In this document: in pieces, positions 8,082-17,285 of the stretch
How positions within the stretch are numbered: the first letter of the stretch is position 1
Layout of the letters: the number at the start of each line of letters is the position of its first letter
From: Hymenobacter terricola
GTDB taxonomy: Bacteria; Bacteroidota; Bacteroidia; Cytophagales; Hymenobacteraceae
Direction: 5' to 3'
Length of the DNA: 64,000 nucleotides
Assembly: GCF_017921975.2 (NCBI RefSeq)
Contig: NZ_JAGEMO020000064.1
Location: 1-64,000 of the forward strand
Notes under the pieces: generated by a model
Seen by the model: the letters and a program-made list of their open reading frames with translations, nothing else
Database searches by the model: none
What the model was told of the DNA's origin: nothing
Position numbers and translations under genes: made by a program

Positions 8082-10667
8082 ATGCGTTTAGCCTTTGAGA
8101 AAGAATATTTGGCCATGTCCCATGCCATGCTAGCGATGCCTGGTTCCCAGCTGCTGCTTCCGTCACCCGCCCAGCAATCCATCCTAATCGTGGAGGATGA
8201 GCTTGCCGTGGCCAATGACTTGCGCCAGATTGTGGAACTGGCCGGCTACGTTGTGAGTGGTACCGCTTTCACCGCCGCCCAGGCCCTCCACCTGATTGGG
8301 CAGCACCGGCCCAGCCTGGTGTTGCTCGACCTTCATCTGAAGGACCCGCAAGGGGGCATCAACCTGGCTCATCTGCTAAACAAAGCGGGGGTGCCGTTCG
8401 TGTTGGTGTCCGCCAATACCAACACCCGCATTCTGGAAGAAGCGAAGGCCACGGAGCCCTACGGATTCATCGTGAAGCCTTTCCGCGACAAGGATGTGCT
8501 GGTGGCAGTCGAGATGGCCCAGTACCGGCACGCCCGTGGCATTGAAGTGCGCATCCGGCAAGAGCAGGCCCTGCAAATTGCCCTCACCGATGCCTTATCC
8601 GGCGATGGGAGCTGGGAGCACCGCCTGGTAAAAGTGGCCCGGCTTTTCAAGCCCTTCATTCCCTTCAGCTACCTCATTATGGGCCTGAAGAACCAACAGC
8701 GTATAAGTGTCTTTCGCGCCTGCTCTTTCCGACGGACCGGCCCGGACGAATATCAAACGATTTGGCTACGCGAGTTCATTCAAAAAGCCCGCCTGACGTG
8801 GGACGAGGCCATCCAGATAATTGATGCCAATCCCTATGACGTGGGTTCCATCCTCAACGGAGCGGATTTTGAAGCGGCGTGCCAGCAAAGTCCGCTCAAG
8901 CGGCTCCTGGCGGAGCGTTTTGAGCTGCGGTCCAATCTGATAATACCGCTCAAAACGGCCCAGTATGGCACCTTCTTTATTTCTTTTTATAGCGACCAGG
9001 CGGCCGCTTTCCTTCCCGAGCATCTGCAAATGCTCGAGCGAATAGAGCCTTCGCTCACCCTCACCCTGGACCGGCTGATGGCCTTTGAGGAAATTGCCGC
9101 CCGGGAGCAGTTCAGGACAGCCGAGCTGACGATACTGAATGCCTTCACCGGCGGGCAGCCGTACCCGGCCATCATCGGGCAGGTAGCGGCAGCCCTTAAT
9201 CAGGTCATTTCCTGCGATTTGTTTAGCGTGTATCGCGCCGGCATGAAGCTGGAAGGCTCCGTCATCGATGGCACGGTCATCAAAAAAGAGGGCGAATTTG
9301 TTCCTTTCTCCCTGATAGACCTGCTGCCCAAGCCGGAAGACAAACCACACTGGCAGGAGAAACTGGATGAAATCGACGGCTCGTTCAGCCGGGCCGGCCT
9401 TTATGTGGGCGAGCAGTACCGCCAGCTTTCGCACCAGAACGAGATTACGCAGTTTTACAGCGACTCACTCGGGCTGCAATGCTGCATGATTGTGCCCATG
9501 ACCACCAACGGCAATGCGGTGGCTTCGCTGGTGCTGGCCAGTAGAGCGGCCTACGCTTTCACCGAAAAAGATTTTGCGTCTTTTCAGCAGCTCAGCCTGC
9601 AAATGTCGTTGGGATTTGAAAACCACATGGCCTTCGGTCGAATTGACGCTCTGCTTAAACAGCTGGAACAAGAGAATGCCTACCTGCTGGGAGAAGTAAA
9701 AACCGGGGCCGACTTCGAGCAAATCATCGGCGATAGCAACCTGCTGCTGAACGTGTTCAAGTGTGTGGGACAGGTAGCACCGACCGATTACACGGTTCTG
9801 ATTTTGGGCGAGACGGGCACGGGCAAGGAGCTGATTGCGCGGGCGCTCCACAACCTTTCGGCGCGTAAGGGCAAAGCCCTCATCAAGGTGAACTGCGCCG
9901 CGTTGCCGCCCCAGCTCATCGAGAGCGAGCTGTTTGGGCACGAAAAAGGGGCTTTTACGGGCGCCACCGACCAGCGTATCGGCAAGTTTGAGCTGGCCCA
10001 CGGGGGCACCATCTTCCTGGACGAAATTGGCGAGCTGCCCCTGGAGCTGCAACCTAAGCTGCTGCGGGTGCTGCAGGAAAAGGAGATTGAACGCATCGGG
10101 GGCAAAGGGTTCATTCCATGCGATGTACGCATCATTGCCGCCACCAACCGTCACCTCCAGCAGGAAGTGGACGAGGGCCGTTTCCGCGCCGACCTGTTTT
10201 ACCGGCTCAACGTCTTTCCCATCCGGCTGCCCGCCCTGCGCGAGCGGCCGGAAGATTTGCTTCCGTTAGCGACTTATTTCCTGCATAAGATTGCCAAAAA
10301 CCTCGGCAAGCGCCTGATGGGCATTTCGGAAGCGTCGCTGCGGCAAATGCAGGCTTACCATTGGCCGGGCAACATCCGGGAGCTGGAGCACTTGCTGGAG
10401 CGGGCCGCTATCATGGCCACCACGCCGATTATTTCGCTGGTCGAGCCCCTGATGCCCGACTATATGGCCGGTGCGCCCGGGCCGCCACCCCCGGCTGTTA
10501 AGCCATATGAGCAGGCCGAGCGGGACAATCTGCTCGCGGCTCTGGAGCAGACCAATCACCGTATCCGAGGGAAAAATGGGGCGGCGGAGCTGCTCCATAT
10601 GAAGCCCACCACGTTGGAAGGCAAGCTGGCCCGGCTGGGCATTGCTCGCCCCTCCAGCACCGCCTAG
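8082..10667 (+). CDS. sigma-54-dependent response regulator with GAF-like sensor domains
   Basis: About 861 residues. An N-terminal receiver domain (about 34-150) has the acidic pocket (VEDE), phospho-acceptor D83 and K132. The middle (about 170-510) looks like two GAF-type sensory modules. The AAA+ domain carries Walker A GETGTGKE (about 576), the sigma-54 contact GAFTGA (about 624), Walker [14 protein letters not shown] (about 645) and an arginine-finger region. The C-terminus is a Fis-type helix-turn-helix. It should activate RpoN promoters, but no histidine kinase lies nearby, so it is an orphan. The ATG at 8082 is preferred to an upstream in-frame start (7965), which adds a non-homologous leader. 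Confidence 0.9.
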   Translation: MRLAFEKEYLAMSHAMLAMPGSQLLLPSPAQQSILIVEDELAVANDLRQIVELAGYVVSGTAFTAAQALHLIGQHRPSLVLLDLHLKDPQGGINLAHLLNKAGVPFVLVSANTNTRILEEAKATEPYGFIVKPFRDKDVLVAVEMAQYRHARGIEVRIRQEQALQIALTDALSGDGSWEHRLVKVARLFKPFIPFSYLIMGLKNQQRISVFRACSFRRTGPDEYQTIWLREFIQKARLTWDEAIQIIDANPYDVGSILNGADFEAACQQSPLKRLLAERFELRSNLIIPLKTAQYGTFFISFYSDQAAAFLPEHLQMLERIEPSLTLTLDRLMAFEEIAAREQFRTAELTILNAFTGGQPYPAIIGQVAAALNQVISCDLFSVYRAGMKLEGSVIDGTVIKKEGEFVPFSLIDLLPKPEDKPHWQEKLDEIDGSFSRAGLYVGEQYRQLSHQNEITQFYSDSLGLQCCMIVPMTTNGNAVASLVLASRAAYAFTEKDFASFQQLSLQMSLGFENHMAFGRIDALLKQLEQENAYLLGEVKTGADFEQIIGDSNLLLNVFKCVGQVAPTDYTVLILGETGTGKELIARALHNLSARKGKALIKVNCAALPPQLIESELFGHEKGAFTGATDQRIGKFELAHGGTIFLDEIGELPLELQPKLLRVLQEKEIERIGGKGFIPCDVRIIAATNRHLQQEVDEGRFRADLFYRLNVFPIRLPALRERPEDLLPLATYFLHKIAKNLGKRLMGISEASLRQMQAYHWPGNIRELEHLLERAAIMATTPIISLVEPLMPDYMAGAPGPPPPAVKPYEQAERDNLLAALEQTNHRIRGKNGAAELLHMKPTTLEGKLARLGIARPSSTA

Positions 10668-10812
10668 CTGTCCGGGTGAGGGTGGTTAAAAGCCGAAAAT
10701 GAAGCAGCTGGCATTACACACCACAAATAGTCATGACCATGTGATGTATTTGATTAATCGACACTTAGTCAACACCATGCATGTAAGCTGTTAATGTTTG
10801 TCAAGGTGTTTT

Positions 10813-10828
10813 TTTGACATATGTCAAA
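10813..10828. promoter_or_regulatory. 16-bp perfect palindrome, Crp/Fnr-like operator
   Basis: TTTGACATATGTCAAA reads the same on both strands. The TTGAC-N4-GTCAA core has the geometry of a Crp/Fnr-family site. It lies about 103 bp before the SDR start and about 1 kb before a Crp/Fnr-family gene, its possible binder. Confidence 0.45.
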
Positions 10829-10930
10829 GGATGTGGTAGTAGGCTTAGCCGACCTTTGTGCTGTCGGAACACCCTATATTTCTTGGCCCGGCAACTCCTT
10901 TAATTTTCTCTTACCAATAGCTTACATGCC

Positions 10931-11788
10931 ATGTCTAAAATCATCTTAATTACCGGCACCAGCACCGGTTTTGGCAAGCTGATGACCACCACGCTGGCCG
11001 CGGCCGGCCACACCGTCGTTGCCAGCATGCGCGGCAGCACCGGCAAAAATGCCGCCGTCGCGCAGGAGCTGGCCGCCCTGCCCAACGTTGAGGTTGTGGA
11101 GATGGATGTAATCAGCGACGAGTCGGTGCAACGGGCCGTGGCGCAAACCCTGGCCCGGCACGGGCGCATCGACGTGCTGGTCAACAACGCCGCCGTGACC
11201 GGCTATGGTCTGGTCGAAGCCTACTCGCTGGACCAGGTCCGCGCCATGTTCGAGGTGAACTTCTACGGCGTGCTCCGCACCTACCAGGCGGTGCTGCCGG
11301 CCATGCGCCAGGCCAAAAGCGGCCTGATTATCAACATCACCTCGGGGGCCAGCGGGCACACGCTGCCCTTCATGATTCCCTACCTGTCCTCCAAGTTTGC
11401 GGTCGAAAGCCTCACCGAGGGCATTCAGGAGGAACTGCGCGACTACCACATTGAGAACGTGAGCATCCAGCCCGGCGTGTACCCCACGGAAATGAATTCC
11501 GGCGAGAAAACCGGGGTCAACGCCGACAAGGCCGACATCGTGGCCGCCTACGGCGAAGCCGCCGCGGAGAAGTTTAATGCCATGGGGGCCGGCCTGTTCG
11601 GCAAAATGGTCGCCTACGACATGAACCCGCAGGTCATTGCCGATGGGGTGCTGGATTTGGTGAATATGGCTGCCGGCACCCGTCCGCTGCGCTACCCGCT
11701 CGATGCCATCGCAGAGGGTACGGACAAAGAATTTATTGATGCCCGCGCCGCTATCAAAGCCAAGTGGCTGACTCATTACACGGCCTAA
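10931..11788 (+). CDS. SDR family oxidoreductase
   Basis: A 285-residue classical short-chain dehydrogenase/reductase. The nucleotide-binding motif TGTSTGFG is at residues 8-15, NNAAV follows at about 88, and the active site has Ser (ITSGASG) with YxxxK (YLSSK). The long C-terminal part after PGVYPT is typical of the YbbO/retinol-dehydrogenase-like group. NADP preference is plausible from the small residues after the first strand but not certain. Substrate unknown. It is a single gene flanked by the palindrome at 10813 and by a strong stem-loop after its stop. Confidence 0.88.
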   Translation: MSKIILITGTSTGFGKLMTTTLAAAGHTVVASMRGSTGKNAAVAQELAALPNVEVVEMDVISDESVQRAVAQTLARHGRIDVLVNNAAVTGYGLVEAYSLDQVRAMFEVNFYGVLRTYQAVLPAMRQAKSGLIINITSGASGHTLPFMIPYLSSKFAVESLTEGIQEELRDYHIENVSIQPGVYPTEMNSGEKTGVNADKADIVAAYGEAAAEKFNAMGAGLFGKMVAYDMNPQVIADGVLDLVNMAAGTRPLRYPLDAIAEGTDKEFIDARAAIKAKWLTHYTA

Positions 11789-11796
11789 AAACCAAC

Positions 11797-11835
11797 GGCG
11801 CGCTCTGGCCGGCGGTAGCAGGGCCAGAGCGCGCC
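11797..11835. terminator. stem-loop after the SDR gene
   Basis: Arms 11797-11810 and 11822-11835 pair perfectly over 14 bp (GGCGCGCTCTGGCC and its complement) around an 11-nt loop, starting 9 bp after the SDR stop codon. The A-rich and T-rich flanks extend the pairing slightly, but there is no long T run. Confidence 0.6.
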
Positions 11836-11881
11836 AGCGGGTTTAGGAGGTGGCATTACCGCAAAAGGCATTTCTTTGCGC

Positions 11882-12478
11882 ATGCATCCGCCACATCCCG
11901 CGCCTACGTTCGACGTGTTGGCGAAATACCTGCTTAGCAAGGGTGATTTCACTGCCGACGACTTACGGCACATCCAGGCCGCAACGCTGCTGCGGCCGCT
12001 GCGCAAACGCCAGTATCTGCTGCACGCCGGCGATGTTGACATGTACCACGGGTTTGTGGCGCAGGGCTGCCTGCGCACGTACACGGTGGATGCGAAGGGT
12101 GGCGAGCACATCATCTATTTCGCGCCGGAAAACTGGTGGGCCGGCGACCAGGAAAGCCTGGCTTCCGGCCAGCCTTCCCGCTACAACATTGATGCGATTG
12201 AGGACTCGACCCTTCTCCTGATTAAGAGGGACGATTTTGTTCGGTTGCGCCAGGAACTGCCGGTTTTCAACAGCGTAATAAACGCCATTCTGTACCGCGG
12301 CTTCATGGCCTCGCAGACCCGTATTCACGCGGCCATCAGCTACTCGGCGGAAGAAAAGTACCGGGAGTTTCTGCACCACTTCCCCGGCCTGGCCTTGCGC
12401 ATTCCCCAGCACATGGTCGCTTCTTACCTGGGCATGACTACCGAGACGCTGAGCCGTATCCGCAACCGCCTCAAATAG
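11882..12478 (+). CDS. Crp/Fnr family cyclic-nucleotide-binding-type regulator
   Basis: About 198 residues: a jelly-roll sensor domain (about 20-120) and a short C-terminal helix-turn-helix ending YLGMTTETLSRIRNRLK. This is the usual Bacteroidota Crp/Fnr form without an Fe-S cysteine cluster, so oxygen sensing through Fe-S is unlikely. The ATG at 11882 is chosen over a TTG two codons earlier. It starts just downstream of the SDR terminator, so it likely has its own promoter. Targets are unknown; the palindrome at 10813 and the Fnr-like boxes at 53.9, 58.8 and 63.3 kb are candidates. Confidence 0.85.
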   Translation: MHPPHPAPTFDVLAKYLLSKGDFTADDLRHIQAATLLRPLRKRQYLLHAGDVDMYHGFVAQGCLRTYTVDAKGGEHIIYFAPENWWAGDQESLASGQPSRYNIDAIEDSTLLLIKRDDFVRLRQELPVFNSVINAILYRGFMASQTRIHAAISYSAEEKYREFLHHFPGLALRIPQHMVASYLGMTTETLSRIRNRLK

Positions 12479-12525
12479 GGCACAACCGACTTGTTTTCTG
12501 CTATTTGATTTTGGCGAATAAACTG

Positions 12526-12918
12526 ATGCCGATTCCGACTGCCTGCAAGCTGGCACTGAACGTCAGCCGGCCCGACCTCGACTGCCTGCAAGCCTTCGCC
12601 ATCGCGGTGTTGGGCGCGGAGGCCGTGCATCAGGAGCCCGGCCTTTGGGCCGGCAAGCTCCCCGATGGCAACTTGCTCGAACTCTACGGCCCCGGAGCCA
12701 ATCCGCCGGCGTGTTTGTTCGCGCATGGCCCCGTCGTCGTCAGCTTCCGGGTGGCCAACCTGGGCCAGGCAATGGAGCAGGCGCAGGCCGCCGGGCTGCT
12801 TACCGTGAGTGGGCCAACCGACATATGTCCGGGCTTGTCGCACGGCTACCTTCGCCTGGCTGATGGAATGATTATCGGGCTCTACGAGGCCCTCACTGCG
12901 GAAAGCCAAATCCGGTAG
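12526..12918 (+). CDS. VOC/glyoxalase-like protein
   Basis: About 130 residues with the repeating beta-alpha-beta pattern of a single VOC module: an N-terminal strand LALNVSRPD, a central GNLLELYGP strand and a C-terminal DGMIIGLYEAL strand. The metal ligands are not clearly conserved, as in many short VOC proteins that bind rather than turn over small molecules. The ATG at 12526 is chosen over a TTG at 12505. It follows the Crp/Fnr gene by 47 bp and may be co-transcribed with it. Confidence 0.65.
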   Translation: MPIPTACKLALNVSRPDLDCLQAFAIAVLGAEAVHQEPGLWAGKLPDGNLLELYGPGANPPACLFAHGPVVVSFRVANLGQAMEQAQAAGLLTVSGPTDICPGLSHGYLRLADGMIIGLYEALTAESQIR

Positions 12919-13001
12919 TGGCTTGCGGGCCAATGCGGCTAAGGTATTGATAACGTAGCGGCGGAATCGGTGCTGTGGTGCAGGAGAGTGGCTGTAGCAT
13001 C

Positions 13002-13478
13002 CTATTTATTCGCCAAGGCCGTCTGGAGTAATGCCGGCACGGCGGCCAGGCGCGCTGTCAGCTCCGGAGTCACCGAATAGTAAGTGGTGAGCACCTGCAC
13101 GGCGTCCTGGTAATCAAGGTGCACGAGCTGCTGGTTATCCTCCCACACCACCACTCGCAGGGGTAGCTCCAAGGCCGCGTGGGGGTTGGCCTGCATAATG
13201 GGCGTGCCGGAAGCCGGGTTGCCAAAAAGCAGCAGCCGGGTGGGGCGTAGCTCCAGGCCGGCGTGTGCCGCTGCCGCGCGTTGGTCGATGTCGGCAAATA
13301 CGGTCAGGCCGTGCGTGGTCAGCGCCGTTTTCAGGCGCGCTATGGTATCCTCGAAGCCATAGCTACTCATTAAAGAACGGACGGAAGCGGGTTGTTGGGC
13401 CATGGTGGGGAAAGAAAGAAGCAACAGCGCGAGCAGCATAACCAGCGCCGGCCGACGGAATGGGGGAGTAGGGTTCAT
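13002..13478 (-). CDS. DUF302 family secreted protein
   Basis: A 158-residue protein with a clear signal peptide (LVMLLALLLLSFPTMAQQ), then a DUF302 domain: the TIARLKTAL helix, FADIDQRAAA with the conserved His shortly after, the RLLLFGNP strand and LPLRVVVWED. DUF302 proteins are small alpha/beta-fold proteins of unknown function, often found beside redox and stress genes. Exported to the periplasm. Convergent with the VOC gene. Confidence 0.85.
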   Translation of the reverse strand: MNPTPPFRRPALVMLLALLLLSFPTMAQQPASVRSLMSSYGFEDTIARLKTALTTHGLTVFADIDQRAAAAHAGLELRPTRLLLFGNPASGTPIMQANPHAALELPLRVVVWEDNQQLVHLDYQDAVQVLTTYYSVTPELTARLAAVPALLQTALANK

Positions 13479-13675
13479 GGTGAAACAGTTTGGTTAGGCC
13501 GAGTGCCCGTGTTTCCGACCAGCACAGGGGCATCAGAAGCCGCGCCAGCCGCAACGGCAACTCGTCGAGCGGGTGATGGATTGGCGGTTGAATCGCCATT
13601 TTCGATGCCCTTCATTTGGCTTGTTGATTGAGATAATGTCTTCCAGTGCTGACGGCAGTTGTCAGCCTACTCCGC

Positions 13676-15109
13676 TCAGATGCGGACGGTGACCCGCAGC
13701 CCGCCATAATATATATCGGTAGTCAGGGCAGGTTGATTCAGCAAGTAGGGCCCGCGTCTGAAGTATACCCCCGTCGCCTGCATCGTCAGGACGGGGGTCG
13801 GGTTGTAGGCCAGAATGACGTCGTACATCTCCCCGATAAAGCGTCCGGTGGCTACCGCGGGCAACAGCAGCACCCCGTTCGGCACGTACACCCCATCCTG
13901 GAGGCTGGTACGCCAAAAGCGGTAATAACCCGTCAGGAGCCGAATCTGGGGTGCCAGATTCACGTCCGCGCGGGGATGTGCAACGAGAACATTGGAAGAC
14001 CCCACGTTGTCGACATACCCGTAGTAAATCCCTTTGGGATAGAGGGGGTTAAACGTGTTCAGCTCGTCGTCCGACGCATTGCGGTCACCGCTGGAAAGAG
14101 CGCCCTGCAAGGTGAATACGGGCCGCCATTTGGGACTCGGCACTTCGTAAGCGACCAGCTGCGCGGCCTTCCACGCCTTGATCGGGCCGCCGGCAAAATG
14201 GCCGAGCTGGCCTTCGACTTCCGTGATGCCGTTCCAGTGGCCCCGCTTGTAGTAGAGGGACGAGCCGGCCGTGTGCCGCCTTTCCGCGCCGATGCCTTGG
14301 TTGAAGAGGGTCCGGTCGCGGTGGACGTAGAGGTAAACCAGGTCCAGGCGCGTGACCAACCGGTGCTGGTAGGCATGGGTCAGCCAGCCGCCGAGCAGCC
14401 ACTGGGTGCGGTCGCGCCCATCGTCGAAAAACCCGGGGTCGTTGCGCACCAGCCACATGGCCAACCCATCGACCCGGGTGTTGCCCAGGTAAACGATGGC
14501 TTTAGCGCCCATAAACGAGCGCCGGACGTTGATATCGCGGAGGTCCAGCAGCGTGCCTTGGCCGTATTGCAGGGCCTGCTGGCCCAGCCGAACAAACAGG
14601 TGGGCCCGCGGCGCCAGCGGCCAGGAGAGTTCGGCAAAGAGCTGATTGAAGTTGAGCTTGTTGACGTCCTGCACCGGGCGCGGCCCGCCGGTGCGCCCCG
14701 AAATGGTGCTGCTGTTCGCTTCGGCATAGGCCCGGAAGTGCCGGTTCCAGCGCACATCGGCGTACCCGATGGCCCGGTGCAGCAGGTAACCGTTCCGGTC
14801 GGTCGGTCCCAGGCCCCAGTAGTAGGTCTGGTAATTTTCGTAGGTTTCGCGCAAGTGCAGCCCGTAGCCCATGAAACCCCGCCCCGACCGGATGGGCAGG
14901 TGCTTTATTCTGTTGATGAATCTGTTGTGCAACGTGTCCTTCACCGCCGGCCAGTATTCCTCGGCTGAGTTGGCGAGGTGGCCCGTCGCGACGGAGTCCG
15001 GACCCGTGATTTGGGCTTTTGCCCCTCCCGGCACCCCGATTTGAAGGGCGACCACCAGGGCAATAGCCGTCAGACCTTGCTGCGCGCGAAGTGATATTGC
15101 TGGCTTCAT
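13676..15109 (-). CDS. alginate-export-family outer-membrane beta-barrel
   Basis: About 477 residues from the ATG at 15107-15109, with a signal peptide (ALVVALQIGVPGGAKAQ) and then alternating beta-strand sequence through to a C-terminal strand ending in VRI. Signatures such as FNQLFAELSW, FVRLGQQALQYGQG and GTLLDLRDIN are typical of the Alginate_exp (AlgE-like) porin family. Despite the family name it may transport other organic molecules. An upstream in-frame start (15319) would add about 70 residues of compositionally odd sequence derived from the junk region before the gene, and is rejected. Confidence 0.8.
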   Translation of the reverse strand: MKPAISLRAQQGLTAIALVVALQIGVPGGAKAQITGPDSVATGHLANSAEEYWPAVKDTLHNRFINRIKHLPIRSGRGFMGYGLHLRETYENYQTYYWGLGPTDRNGYLLHRAIGYADVRWNRHFRAYAEANSSTISGRTGGPRPVQDVNKLNFNQLFAELSWPLAPRAHLFVRLGQQALQYGQGTLLDLRDINVRRSFMGAKAIVYLGNTRVDGLAMWLVRNDPGFFDDGRDRTQWLLGGWLTHAYQHRLVTRLDLVYLYVHRDRTLFNQGIGAERRHTAGSSLYYKRGHWNGITEVEGQLGHFAGGPIKAWKAAQLVAYEVPSPKWRPVFTLQGALSSGDRNASDDELNTFNPLYPKGIYYGYVDNVGSSNVLVAHPRADVNLAPQIRLLTGYYRFWRTSLQDGVYVPNGVLLLPAVATGRFIGEMYDVILAYNPTPVLTMQATGVYFRRGPYLLNQPALTTDIYYGGLRVTVRI

Positions 15110-15319
15110 GGCAGTGAAAGTTGGTTTTTCAACGTGACGACAGCTCCCATCGAGCGGGCTGAGGCGCCGCCGCGCCGGGCAAGCCCCCCCCGGCCGGCCC
15201 CAAGGACTCGATGCCGAGAAGCTGGCCCAGGTGCCGAAGGCGCTGGGAAAAGGCCTTTTCGCCGCCGAAACAGGGGCGCTGACCGCCGCCAGCCTATCCC
15301 GCGTCATCCGCTGCCGCAA

Positions 15320-16279
15320 CTACCTGCCCGCCGTACTGAGCCACCAGCGCCCCGAAGGACTCACATAGCCCTGGCCCGGCCCGATGGCCATGGCGCGTTC
15401 CCGGGTATCGGCCAACTGGTAGCGCGTCAGAAAATACCGGCCATCGCCTCCCGCCGAATCCTGGTTCAGCTGCGTGAGAAAATACCCGGCTATTTCGGCC
15501 CTAAGCCCGGGCAAAACGGCATATTCAAACGCGTAGTTGGTGTTGTACGAAATGCCCGGCCTGGTATGGGTGCCAATGACGTTAAAGTTGTAATTCAGAT
15601 GGTGGCGCATGCTGATGGAAAACTTATCCGAAGGCGAAAGAGTGAAGGCGTAACAGGGGGTAATCGTAAAAAAATGCGTGCTGGGGGTGATGATGTAGGC
15701 ACGCTGAAAAGCGCCTATCGGCAGGGATACGTCCAGTTCCAGCCGCGTTCCCAAAAAATGGCAGTCGAACCACTGGATGGCCGTTCCGACAAGATGCTGG
15801 CGCGCGTCGCAGACGCGCGCCAGCCTTACGTTGCGTAACAGCAGGCAGTAGATACCCTCCGCTTCGAAATGCCCTGGGGTTTGATTGAACAGATGCCAGA
15901 ACTGCTCGGCTATTGCCGGGGCGTTGTATTGGGGGTCGTCGTCTTTGACTACTTCGTTAACAGTCAGCGTGGTGACCTGCACATTGGTGTCCTGCACGCT
16001 TAGGGCCGCGCCTATCACCCGAGTACGCAAAGCTGCTTTGCCCATGCTCAACCCAACCAGGACCGGGGAAGGGGCCGTGCTCAGCCCGCCGCCGGTGAAG
16101 AAGAGCCGGCCCTTATTCTGCTGTTTATACGCGGGCAAATACGTCTTTAGCACGGTAAAGGCCCCGCCGGCATTCACGGCCAGCTGTTGCTGGTTGAATG
16201 GGGCAGCGGCCAGGTTGGCCGAGACGGGCCATTCGCGCCGCTCAGGCTCTATAGTCTTGAGCCGGAACCCTGGCTCCAC
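15320..16279 (-). pseudogene. chimeric remnant: C-terminal SDR fused to C-terminal MetA-type porin
   Basis: One open frame of 319 codons joins two unrelated fragments. Residues about 30-145 are the C-terminal half of an SDR (NAGGAFTVLKTYLPAY, LFFTGGGL, LSMGKAALR), lacking the nucleotide-binding half. After about residue 150 the sequence changes to the C-terminal half of a phenol-degradation (MetA-type) outer-membrane protein (HHLNYNFNVIGTHTRPG, RERAMAIGPGQGYVSP), ending before its final strand. There is no signal peptide, so the barrel half could not be exported. A perfect hairpin lies at the join (15796-15824). Start is only a GTG. Almost certainly non-functional. Confidence 0.7.
15796..15824. 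repeat. perfect 13-bp inverted repeat at chimera junction
   Basis: Arms GCTGGCGCGCGTC (15796-15808) and GACGCGCGCCAGC (15812-15824) with a 3-nt loop. It sits where the SDR-like coding sequence ends and the porin-like sequence begins, so it may be the old terminator of the SDR gene or a repeat that took part in the deletion. Confidence 0.6.
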
Positions 16280-16380
16280 CCATCAGGGGCACTGCGCTAC
16301 CAACGATTGTGACGGGCTTGGTTTTTCAGCAGTGCGGGCCTCATAAAGCCCGCCACCCCTTCCATCAGCAAGGCAGAGGG

Positions 16381-17061
16381 TTACACGCCAACGGACGCAT
16401 TCTGCGCCGGTTTGGCCGCCAGCAGCTGGGCCTCCCACAGCAGGCTGGTGCCCACATTCCCCCCGTGCGCAATCAGGTTTTCGCCCAGGGCCGGCGTGGT
16501 GGCCGTCCGGGCCCAGTCGCGCTGCAGCTCCCCCGAAAAGACCATCCACGTAATGGGCGTGACCCCGGCCTGAATCATGCGCTGAACGGCCATCTCGTGG
16601 GCTTCGGGGCTGATTCCGCCCGAGGCATCGGTCACCACGTACACCTCGTAGCCTTCGCCGGCGGCCTGAATGGCGACCATGGCCAGGCACAGCTCGGTCC
16701 ACAGCGCGGCCACGACCAGCTTTTTGCGGCCGGTCTTTGCCACCCACGCTACCACCCGCTCGTCCTGCCAGGCATTGATCCAGGTGCGGTCGAGGGGTTG
16801 TTGCTCCGGGAAAACCTCCTGCAGCTGCTGCAGGATGAGCCCCCCGCGCGCTTCCGTGACGGTGGACAAAAGCGTGGGCACGCCGTAGCCTTTCGCCGCT
16901 TTGGCGACCCCCACCACGTTGTTGATGACGGTCTGCGTGTCGTGGCTGCGCAGCGTGGCGAATTGAAAGGGCTGGTGGTCAATCAACAGCAGCACGCAGT
17001 TTTCGGGCGTGAGCAGGGCGTTGAGCCCGGCTTTGGGGTTTTGTGGCACAGCAGCTTCCAT
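16381..17061 (-). CDS. isochorismatase-family hydrolase (YcaC-like)
   Basis: A 226-residue cysteine hydrolase. The catalytic triad is visible: Asp in LLIDHQPFQF (about 28), Lys in the GRKKLVVAAL segment and the nucleophile Cys in LWTELCLAM (about 123). The cis-peptide region before the Cys is conserved. YcaC-like enzymes act on small amides or carbamates of unknown identity in most species; isochorismate itself is unlikely. An AT-rich stretch at 17160-17220 is the probable promoter, so this is likely a separate unit from the upstream aldehyde dehydrogenase. Confidence 0.88.
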   Translation of the reverse strand: MEAAVPQNPKAGLNALLTPENCVLLLIDHQPFQFATLRSHDTQTVINNVVGVAKAAKGYGVPTLLSTVTEARGGLILQQLQEVFPEQQPLDRTWINAWQDERVVAWVAKTGRKKLVVAALWTELCLAMVAIQAAGEGYEVYVVTDASGGISPEAHEMAVQRMIQAGVTPITWMVFSGELQRDWARTATTPALGENLIAHGGNVGTSLLWEAQLLAAKPAQNASVGV

Positions 17062-17285
17062 GGTTGTGGGTTTAGTGGTGAAACATTGAAAAGGCGGGCC
17101 TTGGCTTAACTCAGCCCCGCAGCTGCTTAAGCGAAAAGATAGAGGCGGGCTGTCAGGTCACAGCTAGAAAACTGCAGCTTAAAATAAAATATAAATTCCA
17201 GATAATCATTATTTTATCGGGATAGAGCCAGTGAGCGGAAATGGTCGAAACATGGGTCTTATGCCGCTGCCCGGTTAGGATGGCG

